From Effrenium voratum (lineage: Eukaryota > Sar > Dinophyceae > Suessiales > Symbiodiniaceae): 64,000 bases of DNA. Position 1 is the first letter of the stretch. Each line of letters starts with the position of its first letter. Below the pieces are notes generated by a model. The model made no database searches, was not told the DNA's origin, and saw only the letters and a program-made list of their open reading frames with translations. The position numbers and the translations under genes were made by a program. The stretch is taken from positions 704,501 to 768,500 of the forward strand of contig CAUJNA010001580.1 in NCBI GenBank assembly GCA_963377175.1, given 5' to 3'. Positions 21,217-35,224 of this stretch are shown here, one piece after another.

Positions 21217-23209
21217 CTCGGTACCCTTTTTGGGGGGGGTGGGGGGGGGGGGGTAAACCCAAGGGACACCGAAGGGAAGGCAAAGGCAAACTGAAGGCTG
21301 TTTTGTAGTTTCCGTATGTTGAACCAAAGGGAAACCACACTTCTTTGTAGGTGGGGGGGTTTCCCTTTTACGCATTTCAGGGGTGCCGCTTCACCACGTT
21401 TCAGGGTGGCTGTGATGACAAACTCATCAAGGGCTATCAAAGCAAGCTGGGGTTGTTTCACTTTACCAATTTTCAGGGTGAATGTAGTGGTAAAATCATG
21501 GGCAGGGGAGAATCATAACAAAACCGGGCATGGTTCCCTTAGCACATTTCAAGATTCCAGGGATGACTTTGATGTCGACATAATGGAGAAATCAAAGGGA
21601 ACTGGCATCCGGTTTCCCCCTTGCCACATTTCAAGGGCTATGTTTTGATCGATTCTAACAGAACCCCTCCCAAACAAAAAACAAACAAAAATAAAAACGG
21701 AAGCATCCCACTGGGGTCTGGGCAAGCCTTGGAGAACCAAGCGGCAATGCGATGACCCAACTCTGCCAGCAGCGCCCGGACCTCGACTGCGTCATTTTTG
21801 TTCATGGTACCCGGCTTTTGGGTTGGCGTAATGGGAAAACCCTTGGCAGTTCACGTGTTTTCTTTTTGAGACGGACCGATGTGGCAGTGTATGTGGTCAT
21901 ACGAGTCTAATAGGAATCGGTCCAAGATGGTTGGTTTCCTTTTGGCGTCCCATTCAAAACCAACCAAAAGGGTTGGTGCATGTTGAGAAACACTCGCAAC
22001 AACGCATTTGACCAAAAAACGCCGGCCCTACAGGGTGGCAAGTCGGAAATGGCCAACTTCGAAACGGTTTCCTTTCATTGTGTTTGTCTAAGTTGAGTGC
22101 GGCTGTTTGTCCCCTTTTGCTGGTTCTGAGTTCTTTTTTTCATTTGGGTTTGGGTAATGAACCTTTGATTCCTGCAAATGAAAGAAGGGATGGTTCGGGG
22201 TCATTCCCCAAATCCCTGAAAGCGAGCAAGTCAACTCGTTCTTTTCCAAAGAAGGACGCTTACTCTCTCGGGGTTTCTCAAAACTTTCTGAAAATCTCTG
22301 GAAAGAATGGAGAAAGTTCCAAAATCGGCGTGTCAGATTTTCGGTGTACCTATGTTTTGTTGGTCTTGCGCCATCGATTTTGGGGACCGAAAGGGAAGGC
22401 ACATGCAAATTATGTTTCAAATGCAGGGCCCTCCAAGTGCGTGTTTCCTTAGGTCCTTTTTCTATCAGACCAACTTTAGATTGATCCCATGAGCCATGTG
22501 CAAAAAAACGTGTGGCTCTGTGGAAAGGTTCAACATCCAACCGCATGGCGGCCATTTCTATGGAACGATTGAAACACGGCTGCGATTTCCGAACCCCCTG
22601 AGGGGGTCCCTCACTTTGGGAACGCCCCTGAACACGGACCTTCCCCAAGAAATGGGAAGGGTCCCCCCGATGTCTTCCCCAAATTGGCAGACGAAGTCAC
22701 AAACGATTGCATGCCGATCGCCATACTAGGACTTGTTGTTTGACATTCCCCAAACCTGGGAGTCGAGACTGGCGTTGACCCAGTGAACTAGTTCTCCGCT
22801 TGATTCCAAGGATGCTTGCTCAGGGTTGCTCTCAAGAGCAGACATTTCGCCGTGGTGAAAAGCGCAAAGGGCCCCATACCGTTTCGTGTTTGAGTTTTTT
22901 TGACAGTACGCTTTAAGGTTGGCTTAGAGGGAAACCAAAAGGAAAAACAATGTTTGGGTTTTCGCTATTTTGACACATACAATGTTTCTACCACTTGTGG
23001 TTTGGTCACTGTTTGGCAGGGTTGCTCCAAACCATTCGAGGACGATGTCTCACGAGGCTGAGCCCATCTGAGGCATGGCCCGTGTTTCTTGAATAATTAG
23101 GCACCAACGATCACTAGAGGGTTGATGCCCGTGGAGCCTGAAAAGCTTTGCTTCTAGAGGCCTCTCCTTTTGGGGGGGCCCTTTTTGTGTTCCCCGAGCG
23201 ATGCCTTGC
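21217..23209. other. No confident coding; repeat pieces
   Basis: A G-run at 21,233-21,252 is followed by GGGAAACC-type F1 fragments (about 21,255-21,340). Otherwise nothing recognised. Confidence 0.4.
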
Positions 23210-23242
23210 CTCCTTCTCGCTTCTTCCGGGCAGCAGCTCGCC
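23210..23242 (-). CDS. Candidate micro-exon GELLPGRSEKE
   Basis: Eleven codons between a CGCAAG acceptor and a GC donor (AAGGAG then GCAAGG), phase 0 on both sides. Unrecognised. Such a short exon could be chance. Confidence 0.25.
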
Positions 23243-25071
23243 CTTGCGGCCACCAACATGGGTCACGTCCGAAAACCCACCGACCCCTGCATTGGTTCCT
23301 CCAAGTAAGGCGTTCCATGCGTTCCAAATAGATCGAAGATGTGATCGATGTCAAGCAGCGTGCTGAATGGCTCGGAAGGTAGCAAAGTCGTTAGTACCTG
23401 CCAGCGAACCCCAATAAAACCCCATCGCAACTAGAAATGCTAAGGCTCGAGCTCAGCGAATGACCCTCCCCGGCATCTTTTGGTACGACTGCTAACCCTC
23501 AGTTGCCCTCTTGCTGATGCTTAAGCGTCCAGCAAGCCATAGCAAGCCAAATTGAGCGAAGCTGTCTTCGAAGTGCTTGTTTTGTTGGTGCTTTCTTGAG
23601 ATCAGGTCTCGGCTGGCTGCGTGCATCGTACTTGGCGTTTTGCTGAGAGCTCGGTCCTTGTCATTGACGCGAGCTGGTTTTGGGGGACTGCCGCTTGGAA
23701 GGTAGGGGAGGTCACCATGAGAGAAAGCTGACGAGGCAAAAGCAAACAGATCCTTCGCCACTTACAACACAGGATTCTGAATTCGATCTGTCCATTAAAA
23801 GGGTTGCCACAAACATCGCCAAAAATGCAGGAACATGCACAGCAGCAGATGGTCAGTTGAAGACATTGGGCTCCTGAGCTGGATGTTAAGCAACTGAGTC
23901 ACAAGAACCGAGGGGATCGTAGAATCGGACGGGCTTTCTGACCTGAAGCAAAGCGGCCAGCCCACAAAATCAATGAATCAACGTGTCGTAAGAAGGGACC
24001 CCCCAAACGGTTGCCTTCGTTTGAGCTTCCACTCAGAGCCCCACCCCCCCCAGAGGAACAACAAAACACAATAAGAACAACACAGGCACAAATGTGCATG
24101 TATACATACATGTAATGCATATATACATATAGTCAGAGCTACAGGCACCCTCGCTTGCCCCAAACACGAAATGGACATCCACGGATCTCGGGTGTCACAC
24201 CACGTGCCCTGATATCCCGAAGAAATCTGAGGGGGACTCAGTTGTCTGGATGGTTGGGAAGATAGCTGACTTGGTATCCCCCCGGGTAACAAAACCCTGT
24301 ATTGCCTTCCCAATAATGCCATTTTCCCAGCTCTAAAAAAGATGGACTCCGCAACAAAAAAAAACGCGCGCCTCTAACAAGCTGAGGCGTCCCAGATGCA
24401 AGCCCTCTGAGGCTGTGATGACCCGCAAACTCCGCAAAGGTCCTGCCACAGATGGCGCCGTAAGATTACGACCTCGGAATCTTGAGGACCGACGATCTTC
24501 AGGGGTGGTAAAATATTACCTAATTATTTAAGGGCAGGTTCCCTGACTAAAGGGGCTGTTTTAATGAATCCGAAGCTAACATGAAAGAAGCTGCAGCCGT
24601 TACTCTTGTTCCGCTTAGTTTGCAAAATGCCCTTCCACCTGAGATCTCTTGAACTGAAGGATCCCATACTTCCAAAAGGGAATTCCTCAGTAAGGGACCT
24701 TCCTCGTGGGTGACCTCGTTGTACTTTGCCAAGATGGAAGGCAATTCCTTGATAGATCTCTTCCCTTTCACCGGCTGAGCAGCGCCAAACCTCGCTCTTG
24801 GATTGAGAAACCGTGCCAAAGGGGGTTGGGCAGAAGCCAAACGAACCAACCAGACCCTGGCATGCCTTCAAAAGGAAGGCAAAGGTTGCGCAAGGAACAG
24901 GCTGGTTAACTATGTTTCAAGGGCCTGGCACCAGTCGAATAGCAAACCAATTGCAAACTGAGCCAATCCTCCTCCCCAGCTCTTTGTCTCGCCAAGCGTC
25001 AATTTTTTTCAGTTGCTCCCGGCTTCCTAGGTGCCCAGCCCCCCACCTCCGACAGCTGCATCCAGTGTTGC

Positions 25072-25119
25072 CTCGGGCAAGCGCGTCTGTGCGGCAGGCA
25101 CCGAATGCACGTGGCAAGC
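25072..25119 (-). CDS. Candidate exon ACHVHSVPAAQTRLPE
   Basis: Sixteen codons, acceptor TGGGAG, donor GC (CCCGAG then GCAACA). Phase 0 at both ends, compatible with the neighbouring candidates at 27.3 and 23.2 kb. No family recognised. Confidence 0.35.
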
Positions 25120-26062
25120 CTCCCATGGGTTTCGAACTTGGGCGCAGGAAAATTGGCCCAAGGATGTAAAAGAAAACCACGGCCATGATTGTGCCCCTCC
25201 GTTCTTGTCAACATGTTCTAGCGCAGAGCCGCCTGCAACAAAATCGGAATACGTGTCCCAAGCAAAAAGACCCCAAGTTTGAATGCATGCTTGTCACAAC
25301 TCTCCAATCTGCACACTTGAGACCAGCAGGGCTGAAAGGGAATCGCATGGCCGAGGAACTGACATCTTGGCAGCTAGTCTGTTCAAGCAATGCAGGTGTA
25401 TTGTATGTTTGTGTGCGTGCAAGTGTGCGCAATCCATTTTAAAGGATCAATGTTGTCCAACCGCGGAAAATCTACCAGCTTTGTGTCCAATCAGGTGAGA
25501 TTTGTTCCAACAAAAAATGTCACATTTTTCGGTCTGTAAATACGGATGCGTGCATATTTACTGGGTCTGCCGCTGACCTCTACCTTAGGGAAGAGCTTTC
25601 CCGCAGAGAGCTGAGACGGTGCGCAAATTTGGAGATAGTAAGCCCCCCGAAAAGCTGGTACCAAAGGCGACCCACAACCATGTAAAGAATCAAAAGGGCA
25701 CCTATGTTGGGACTGTCCTACCCTTCAGGGTTCGTCCGAACGGGGTGGCTTCAACTTCCCAACCCCAACACAGACCCCGAGAAATCGCCGATGTGCCATG
25801 GTCGCAACTCGTGGTTACCTCAAGAACCTTTACATTGAATGTTCAAAATTACTCAAGAGTTGGTGACCATCCCCTTCCTCATTTTGTGGCCAACTCCGTT
25901 GAAAACTTCCGAACGCTCCCTGGAGTTTTGTCAAGCCAACATTGATAGCTTTGCAATGGCACACATTTCAGAAAGCCAAAACAGGTGGACACAATCGTAA
26001 ATAGAAAGTTGGCGGGAGGAACACCAGCCGTTTCTAGCACAAAAAAAGGTCAACCCTCGAAA

Positions 26063-27223
<1,161 letters not shown>

Positions 27224-27255
27224 CGTGATTGTTTGACAACACAGACAACTCTGAC

Positions 27256-27309
27256 AACGCGCGCGAGCGCCTGAGATGGCTCGCCCTGCACCAGCAAGGC
27301 CAGAGTGGC
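27256..27309 (-). CDS. Candidate exon ATLALLVQGEPSQALARV
   Basis: Eighteen codons reading ATLALLVQGEPSQALARV. Acceptor ATGCCAG, donor GT (CGCGTT then GTCAGA), phase 0 both sides, just upstream in gene direction of the large CA tract. Helical-looking; no family recognised. The opposite strand is also open (NARERLRWLALHQQGQ). Confidence 0.4.
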
Positions 27310-29051
27310 CTGGCATTTTGCCACCCACACGGGTCTAAAGTAGTGAAGCAAATGAAATGCTACCCCAGTTTTGACAGGTCACTGGAGTTCCCCAAATCAA
27401 AGGTCGGTTCCATGGCAAGTGCCGCTTTTGGAGGTTCCAAAAAGGCAAGTGGAGGAAAACTTGGTTGATCTGGGTTGCTCCAAGACCCACAAACACACTC
27501 TCCTGTCCAAACACTCCCACTCCACATCAGGCTGATGACAGCACATCGCAGTACTCTGGTGGTGCCAGAAGTTGCGAACATGGGGTCTGCCTTGCAGCTT
27601 GTGCGCGTGCTGACTTAAACAGGAGTTTAAAAGCCAGGGAATTCATCGCTGTTCGTTCTGTGCTCCATCACAGAGTCTCAGGGGAGCACCCTCAGATCAT
27701 CCATATGTTCGTGAAAATTTGTCTTGCTGGGAGCTTCGTGTCGAGTGCGCCTGAAGTAGGTCCTGAACCCGCCAACAAAAACAACTTGAAGGGTGGATTG
27801 CTCGGAATCAGGCTAGATGCTCCTAAGACTCTTTGAGATACTCCCAGCGCAGCCACGCACAAGGGTCCTTTCACGTCGCCAAGCTGGGGTTTCGGAAAGT
27901 TCCGTCAGCTCGGTCTTGGGACTTTGAAAAGTGCGGGGACTCCAGTGCGAGAAAGCCAATGAGCGTCATAGTTAAAATGACAACTGCGGGTTGTTTGTTC
28001 ATTCCGTGGTCGTCAGTTATGGTGGACCTTGATTCATAAACCCCCCTCCTCAAGGTCGACAAGTTTGGGCAAAACTGGATTTTGGAGGGTCCCCGGGCTC
28101 CCTCAGAGAAATCCCAGCCTGGCCAGTCCTCTCCGGTCCTTTCTTCTGTCTGTCTTGCCAATAGGACGGCAGCAGGACAGTTGCATTTCGATGTTTTCAG
28201 GGCTGGAGCGGGACTTGACTAGTCAGGGGGGGTTTGCGTTATTCGGGGGCCTAGCCTTGAAGGGGGGTACCCTTTGCGAGCTTGTCAAACCTTGTTCTTC
28301 TAAACAAGTTGCAATAAGAAAATTGCTGTTTCTGGCTAGCTGGTTTTGGTTTCTGGAATTGCAGCCGCCGCAGCCCTGGATTTTTCCTGGAATAGTTGCA
28401 GTTTACTTGTGGGTTTGCAACAAAATTGCCACTCTTGGAGGCAAGGCACCTTGAGTGACCCCTGTTGTTCCGAAGGCGTTCACACAATTAAGGTGTTTCC
28501 AGTGCCAGCAACGATCCCACACTACATCCCTGACCATTTCAAGCAAGCCTACCATGTTCCGCACCGCCAACTTCAAACCAAGCTGTAGCCCGACTCAAAA
28601 CTCCGCATTGATCTATCCCTTTGAATATGCAAGTTAGCCTAAAAACATTCCGCTATAGGTTGTCGTTTATTTGTGGCGATGCATCTCCTAAAATAGAATT
28701 TATGGCGCCTACAAGGCCTACGTTCCAGGGATCCCTGTAGCGATTTGTCTTGGGTCTCCTGGGCTACTCCTCCCTGAGCAAAATGTCCAACCTTTGTTGG
28801 TGTAGTGGATTTGTCCCAACAGGCCAAGATGGTCTTTGCCCCGAAACCCTCACCTTGAAATGCGAATAGAGCAAGTTACAGCGATGCAAGGAAACAATAC
28901 ACCATTCGCCCCTTGCTGTCCTTGGTTCGAAGAAACATGTAAAAAATCCCGCCTCCGGCTTCCAGCTATCACCAGGCTCGCGCCTTGACTCGCACACGTC
29001 GCATATCAAACGGCGGGTACAAGTTTTAGGTGCATGAAGAAGGACACTTAC

Positions 29052-29152
29052 CATATGGGTGTGGGACCGGACACAATTTGTGGGTTTTCCTGCTGGTTTC
29101 TCTTTGAAACCACCCCGAAAAGGGTCGCCTCAAAACAAAACACACCCATATC
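29052..29152. mobile_element. F1 terminal-inverted-repeat element
   Basis: Ends CATATGGGTGTGGG and AACACACCCATATCC. The interior has TTGTGGGTTTTCC, TTTCTCTTTGAAACC and GGGTCGCC boxes in the order of other copies. Confidence 0.85.
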
Positions 29153-29667
29153 CTATTGAACTATTCATAACATGGCCAGAAATCGTTTCTGGGCAGAATG
29201 ACATGTCTAAGACGGTGTCCACTTCCCCCAAAACAATACCCTCAGGGGCTATTGGATGGGAGACATTTATAGCCCCCCTTTTCCCCCCTAGGTACTGGCT
29301 TTAGGGTCGTGGAACCCATGTTAGCATGCGAGATGGATCACAAGTATCCATGAGGGTTTCGAAAGGAAACCAACGGGCAAACCCAATGGTCAGATTCTCA
29401 GTCTTCGGAAGCACTTAGCAGTTCCCTCTTGCCCCCACAGTTGACCCCTCTATACACTTTTGCAACCAGCATGCGACGTACTTTTGGAAACACGCGGTGA
29501 AGTTGGGACGACAAGCCACAGTGGCGCGCTTGTGTCCATGCCCTTGCTAGCCTTACCTCCGTGCAGCAGTCCGTCGAATTTCTTACAGTTGTTTTATTAT
29601 TAATATTGTGTTTAACACACCCATAATTCTCAGAATTATTTAGTTTCCACCAAGTGATCTCTGGAAC

Positions 29668-29728
29668 CTTAGGTTCGGACGCAAGAAGCACCACCCCGCC
29701 GATGCCGCGGCCGAGCCTCAGATGTGGG
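29668..29728 (-). CDS. Candidate exon PHLRLGRGIGGVVLLASEPK
   Basis: Twenty codons reading PHLRLGRGIGGVVLLASEPK. Acceptor GATGTCAG, donor GT (CCTAAG then GTTCCA). Joins in phase to the 27.3-kb candidate. The plus strand is also open here (AAAEPQMWADISSRSAG) and cannot be excluded. Not recognised. Confidence 0.4.
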
Positions 29729-29765
29729 CTGACATCTCTTCCCGTTCCGCGGGTCCAATTGCGCG

Positions 29766-29990
29766 GTACATGAACCCCGGATCAAATTGGGTGTGGCTCT
29801 TTCTTGAAAAGGAGTTGGACCCCCAAAAAATGTGGCTTTCCTTTGGTTTCCCTTCAAAGCCAACCAAAAAGGAGTACCCTCAAAAAAGCACACCCTAATC
29901 AACCCTAGTTTGGGGTGTCCCTCATTTAGTGGGGAATCATCACTTTTTCAGCCTGGGTGTTTTAATCCGGGGTCAATATTACATGCTTTC
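29766..29990. mobile_element. F3 element interrupted by an F1 element
   Basis: The outer element begins near TACATGAACCCCGGATCAAA and ends AATCCGGGGTCAATATTACAT, with the F3 internal box CATTTAGTGGGGAATCATC. A complete F1 element (29,785-29,899; ends TTGGGTGTGGCTCTTTC and AAAAAAGCACACCCTAA) is inserted in its left half. This gives a relative order: F3 first, F1 later. Confidence 0.75.
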
Positions 29991-31102
29991 ATCGTTTGCT
30001 TCCACCGGTTTACAGCCTTTGCTTCCAGTATTGGAGCAAGGAATGTCAAAGCAAAGTGTTTGAAGAAACGTCCGCATTCCGCGAACAAATCCCTTCCACG
30101 AAACCTTCCGCATGCTTCCGTGTGACGCGGTGCACATGATCAAGAAGAATTGCCCGCTCCTTCATTTCTGGCCAAAAAAGAACGATGCTCAAGTAGCTGT
30201 GGACAACATCGTCGGCCAAAATGCGGGGTGCCTTTACTCCGTAGACTTTTGCAACATCCATTGGTTCTCAAAGAATCCTGCGGGAATCCCTCGTTTCCCA
30301 AAATGCGGGGATGCCTACTAAATTCAACAATTCAAGTAGACAAGCAACAAACCATGGTATACAGTGCCGGGAATTCCTTGTTCCCTACTTGGCAAAAGTT
30401 GCTGCTAGTCTCACAACAAGGGCTCTTTGTCCATCAACCATGTTTGAGGGGCTCCTCTCCTAAAACATATAGGCAGAGAAATATACGTGTAAATGTTTAA
30501 AAAAAATGTGTGCGTCTTCGAATCAGAGGACTCAAAATGCTGGTCTCTCCTTTTCATGTCCCGTGAAAACCACCCAACATGCGCTTCCCCCCCGAAAGAA
30601 AAAAACAAACAAAAAACACGAGGGGTGGTAGTGGGGCGCGAGCTCTTTTGTCCTCAGGTCGTGGCAATGGGGAGCGCGGCACCCAGCGATCCAGGCCATG
30701 TGCCCACGCCTGCTGAGGCCATGTGAGGGTTCACTTGTGGTTCTAACAAAAAGAAGAAAGCTTGAAAATCCAACAAGCAGCCAGGCTCGGATGATGTTTT
30801 GGAAGAAACCAACGGACAAGTCACTATGTTTGGTGGGATTCATATTTTAAGAACACCCAATTCGTAGTCTATTGAAAAGGCTGGAGGGGGGTATTTCAGT
30901 GTCAAAAACCCAGGCCGCTGTGGGAATTGGCAACCACTTCCAGGCGGTCGATGATCCTATGGGAGCAAGCTCAGAGCAAGTCTTTTTGGGATTGCCCTTG
31001 GCGAACAAAAAGGCAAAGCAAGTTTTGCAAGTCAGCAAGTTTCAGGACTCTTGGCTTCCCCCAAAACGCACTTGGTCAGGCTACTACGAAAAGTGGGCTC
31101 AA

Positions 31103-31121
31103 GGGTTTAGGGTTTAGGGTT
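31103..31121 (+). repeat. Short interstitial TTTAGGG run
   Basis: GGGTTTAGGGTTTAGGGTT, two and a half perfect telomere-type units. Confidence 0.8.
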
Positions 31122-31348
31122 CAGTTCCACGTGCAAAAGCCGGCTTTGCGGATATGTCTGCTCGCGATCAGTAGATGACAGTCAATGAGAGTCCCTATTG
31201 TAAGCTTCCCGAAAGGCTGGAATTGGATATCTCAGGCGTCTCTTGTCAAGAGATGCATAATTTGCACAATGTGGGTGGTCCTTGACGCGTCGTGAAGGCT
31301 GGGAGAACTCAGACATCATTGCAAGCAAGCTCGCAGAATTACAAGATG

Positions 31349-31349
<1 letters not shown>

Positions 31350-31379
<30 letters not shown>

Positions 31380-31576
31380 TGTATGTATGTATGTATGTAT
31401 GTATGTATGTATGTATGTATGTATGTATGTATGTATGTATGTATGTATGTATGTATGTATGTATGTATGTATGTATGTATGTATGTATGTATGTATGTAT
31501 GTATGTATGTATGTATGTATGTATGTATGTATGTATGTATGTATGTATGTATGTATGTATGTATGTATGTATGTAT
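31350..31576 (+). repeat. GTAT tetranucleotide microsatellite
   Basis: About 225 bases of uninterrupted ATGT units ending in TATATATATATATG. Open reading frames here are repeat artefacts. Confidence 0.98.
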
Positions 31577-32068
31577 ATATATATATGTCGTTTGACTGTT
31601 TAACTGCTTGACTTGCCAATGCCTGAACATTGAAGAAACCACTTGTTGAGCGTGCATGCTTCTGCAGTCGTTCAAGGGACACAGGAGCTGAGGATTGAGG
31701 GTGTTGCTGCGCTGCTACATGGCTTTGTCACATCACCACGACGTGATACCAGTGTGGGCCTTTCCCACTACTCGATCACTCAAAACTGCTTTCGTAAAAA
31801 TATACTCACTTGGCCAGACAAAAACCAGCGTGCACTTTTTGGATCAGCCCAAAATAAATGGGGAATGCAAAAAAAAAACATCCACCCCAAAACGCCAGCT
31901 TTCCACCGCTCGGGCTATTGTTCATTGGTTGAGCCGTCATATTTTTTCGCCGGAGATGAGGCTTTCAACGGTTCGCTCGATTCATGCATGGAACTCCCAA
32001 AACGGGCTTCCCTTTAGACCCACCCCACCAAAGGGTACCATTGTACCATCCAAAAAAGACATACCCAT

Positions 32069-32616
32069 ACTTGAGGAGCGGGTGAACGAAAGCTAGCAGT
32101 TGTTGCATGAGATGGGTCGGTGACAGAGTGGATTCATGGGTAGCTTGTGTACAGCGAGAGGCCCGGCAAGATTCGTAGGATGCGACACGCAAACGCACAT
32201 GGTGGCGTGGCAAACCTTGAAAAATAAAAACAACGAGAGGCGTCAGAAGCTGTCTTAAAGCACCTCTGGGTTCTGCATGCTGCGTGTGCAACGATTCTTG
32301 CGAGGTGGTTTACTGAGAAGACTGAGGTCTCAAATGAACAAGCTGAATCGGTGGAACATGTAAAAGTTCGTAGCACCAAGTCCAAAACGGGCAAACCGAG
32401 ACTGCTGAACACTGAGCCACTGCCCGGGGGGGGGGATGGACCAGGGAGGAATCGAGCCTGGGACCGGGGGGGGGGGGGGGGGGGGGGGGTCTAAATAATT
32501 GATGTTTTTCAATCTTTTCGGCTCAAGTAATTGAAAAAATCAATCTTTCGGCATTTGAGCCCCTTACCTTGCTTACGCAAGGAGAAACTTCAGCTAGCTA
32601 AACCTAGCTTTCGTGA
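32069..32616 (+). mobile_element. 537-bp dispersed element, copy 2 (548 bp)
   Basis: Near-identical to 7683-8219; the length difference is almost entirely in the second G-run (24 G at 32,466-32,489). The left boundary directly follows an F1 right-end fragment (CCAAAAAAGACATACCCAT). Confidence 0.8.
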
Positions 32617-33134
32617 TATGACACAAGCATGTTGGCCTGAGGTTGCCTGGAACAACATTGTGCACAGGCTCAAAGACTCGACAATTCCTCATCCACGTCC
32701 AAATGAGCATACAAATGGACAAATCCAAGATGCTCTCAATCAATCCAGACCGTTAGGAGCAAGGTGTGAACATGAACCACGAAGAAGAATGGCACTGGGA
32801 ATCTGTTTGACACGCAATTGTGATGGAACATTTTGCAAGGCCCACATGTGTTTCCAAGTTGTGTTCATAGCTTGCCACTCTGAGTGCATATCAATCCAAC
32901 GTTTGCTAGTTTCAATCTAGGAAAGTTGAACTGCGCGCTCACAGCAGGCGCACAGCTTTTGTCCACCGGGTTGCCGCACTTTGGGCAATTCGTGAAAACA
33001 CTGGCAGGCAGCACATGCCTAGCGTACACAAACGGGTGTCCATTTACCTCACGACCCTCTTTTGAAGGGTGTGGAAAATAAGCCTAAAAGGAAGCCGTAG
33101 TTTTGCGGGGTTCTCCAGTGTAGGAAACATAGAC

Positions 33135-33233
33135 AAGTGTTTGTCTTCAAATCGAGGACTCCCCCAAATTAGTCGTCACAGAAATTATGTTGGTTTCCCT
33201 TGAACATCAAGCAGGGTACCTAAAACGACCCAT
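33135..33233. mobile_element. F1-like element
   Basis: Starts AAGTGTTTGTCTTCAAATCG, contains TTGGTTTCCCTTGAA and GGGTACC, ends AAAACGACCCAT. Diverged ends. Confidence 0.6.
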
Positions 33234-34739
33234 GCGCTGCAATTTCAAAACCTTTGCTATAGATTATCCAGCTTTCCAGGCCCAGTTAATTAGCACACAG
33301 AGTCCCGTGCTGCTCTCCTGCAGATTGGCATGCCAAAACACCATGGTTCGAGAAATTTCCTGTTTGGAAATGTTGGGCTCCTTTATCCTTGATTTGCGGA
33401 AAATCTGGGTTTACGCTGTCAGGACAGAAACCTTCTGCATTCCTTTCAAACAACTTGCTGCGAGTACCTTCGAAGATGCAGGTACTTACCTTTTCGCATA
33501 TTTGGTAAAATCAAGGGACCCCGAAAAATTGTTTGCTGGTGTGGTGAAAAAGGCACGACCTTTGCAGTCTTCAAGGTGGGTTTCCCAGAGAGCCCAAAGC
33601 ACGGCACAGTAACAGCAGGTCCGCTCACTTGCATCTTACTTCACAGAACAAGGACACCCAGAAGCTAGCAGCTCATGTCCAGGGTTGCTCGTTACGAGTG
33701 GAAAAACTTTGCTGGTGTCCCACAGAAACAACACAACATGTGTGCTTCTTGTCCCATCCACAAGGGGAGAAAACTGGTCCCAACCGCAGAAAACCACAGA
33801 AATGCTCATAGCGATGTGTCTTGATCGTCTCGGAGCAACTCTGATTCCCCGTTCAAGTCGAGAGCTCGGGTGCGATTCAACCCATGGGTTTAAATCAAAC
33901 TGTTCAATCCACCTCCTTTTCGTTTCCCTGCAAAGGGAACCGGCGCGGCTCCGAACCAGGGCCTTCGGATAAATATCTTGCTGGTCCGTACCCGAAGCTA
34001 CCAGATACTCCGCGGCTCCTTGCCCTCCACAATGGACATGTTCTCATAGGTGATCAACCTGGGAGCATTTGCTTGAGAGCCTAAACACTATCCTTTTGGG
34101 CAAGCCTCCAACCGTCCAATTCCATGAGTCTTCTTGGAAGAAGGGCACTTTAGCAGAATGGGTTCTGGGGTAGAACCCAAATCCAGTCGTGATCATGTGT
34201 TGATCAAAGATTAGAACCAAGCTAAAGCGCACCCTTTCACTTCCCCGTTTGAGCTATCCGACAGCTGGGTCGCGTGATCCTGGGATAATGAATCTCCCAC
34301 CTCCATCCCTCATTATTTGTTGAACCCGGACTTCATGTCAACTACCATCCAATAAACTAGCGTAGAACCTGACTCAGGGGTCTCGGGAAGCGAACTACTG
34401 TGACTGACAAATTGGAGATAAGACGCTCCAGGTAAAGGGCTTTCCATGACAGGTGCCAGCATCTTACCCCGAGGTCGCGCTTAAGCTGCTCAAATAACAT
34501 AAATACCCGCACTGCAAGAGGAACCACCCCTGATATTGATAGCCCTTTGGATTGACCCAAAGTTGGCATGTACTCACTTCACGACCTGTTGTGTGTTACG
34601 GTGGATGCCCTAAATATTGCAAGTAGAGCACAAGGGCACCCCTGTAAATTCCAATGGCTTGTGGTTTGTTGACTTGCAACTTGTTAGGGTCATCCGTTCT
34701 TCCGCAACCAATCGCTAAAGCAGCTCCCTGCAACCTCAC

Positions 34740-34817
34740 GCCAACAACAGCCACGAGCTTGTCCAAGGAGTACGCCCCGGTTCGCAAGGAAGACGGATCG
34801 GCCCAGCTTAAAGGGAG
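34740..34817 (-). CDS. Candidate exon LPLSWADPSSLRTGAYSLDK...
   Basis: Twenty-six codons: LPLSWADPSSLRTGAYSLDK then LVAVVG. Acceptor AGGCAG, donor GT (GTTGGC then GTGAGG). Follows the 35.2-kb candidate in phase. Unrecognised; the opposite strand is open too. Confidence 0.4.
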
Positions 34818-35149
34818 CTGCCTGCCATGGAAAGAAAGGTGACTGGGAACCCCACACTGGGGGATCCCAAAGGGTCCTGAAAAAAACATGGGGAAACAAA
34901 TATCCGTCCTCTCACTAATTTGTAGAAGGGCACCTGGAAGATCAGCTTCCTCTTGAAGGGACAGTAAGAATTAATTAAGTCCAAGCACTCATTCATCCTC
35001 CAGTTAGGCCCCCTGGAAAAAATGACAATATTTCCAGAAGGAATAGATTCCCTTAAAAACGATCAACAGAGCATGAAACATATGCGTTTCAGCAAATGGA
35101 AGTCATTCTCCCGAGCCAAACCAGTCCCAACCCCCCAAGCTTCACGCAC

Positions 35150-35224
35150 TCCGAATCCGAGCCGCGCTCCCTTCGACAGGCGCGAGCTCCGCAGCACTTG
35201 CCGCTTCAGATCCGGATTCCAAAC
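35150..35224 (-). CDS. Candidate exon VWNPDLKRQVLRSSRLSKGA...
   Basis: Twenty-five codons: VWNPDLKRQVLRSSRLSKGA then RLGFG. Acceptor CGTCCAG, donor GT with a good consensus (TTCGGA then GTGCGT), phase 0 both sides. Basic and helical. Unrecognised. Confidence 0.5.

Noticed and set aside
32519..32527. Possible dinoflagellate spliced-leader remnant (GGCTCAAG)
   Set aside because: Only eight bases of the leader's end are present and the other copy of the same element reads GGCTCAAA.
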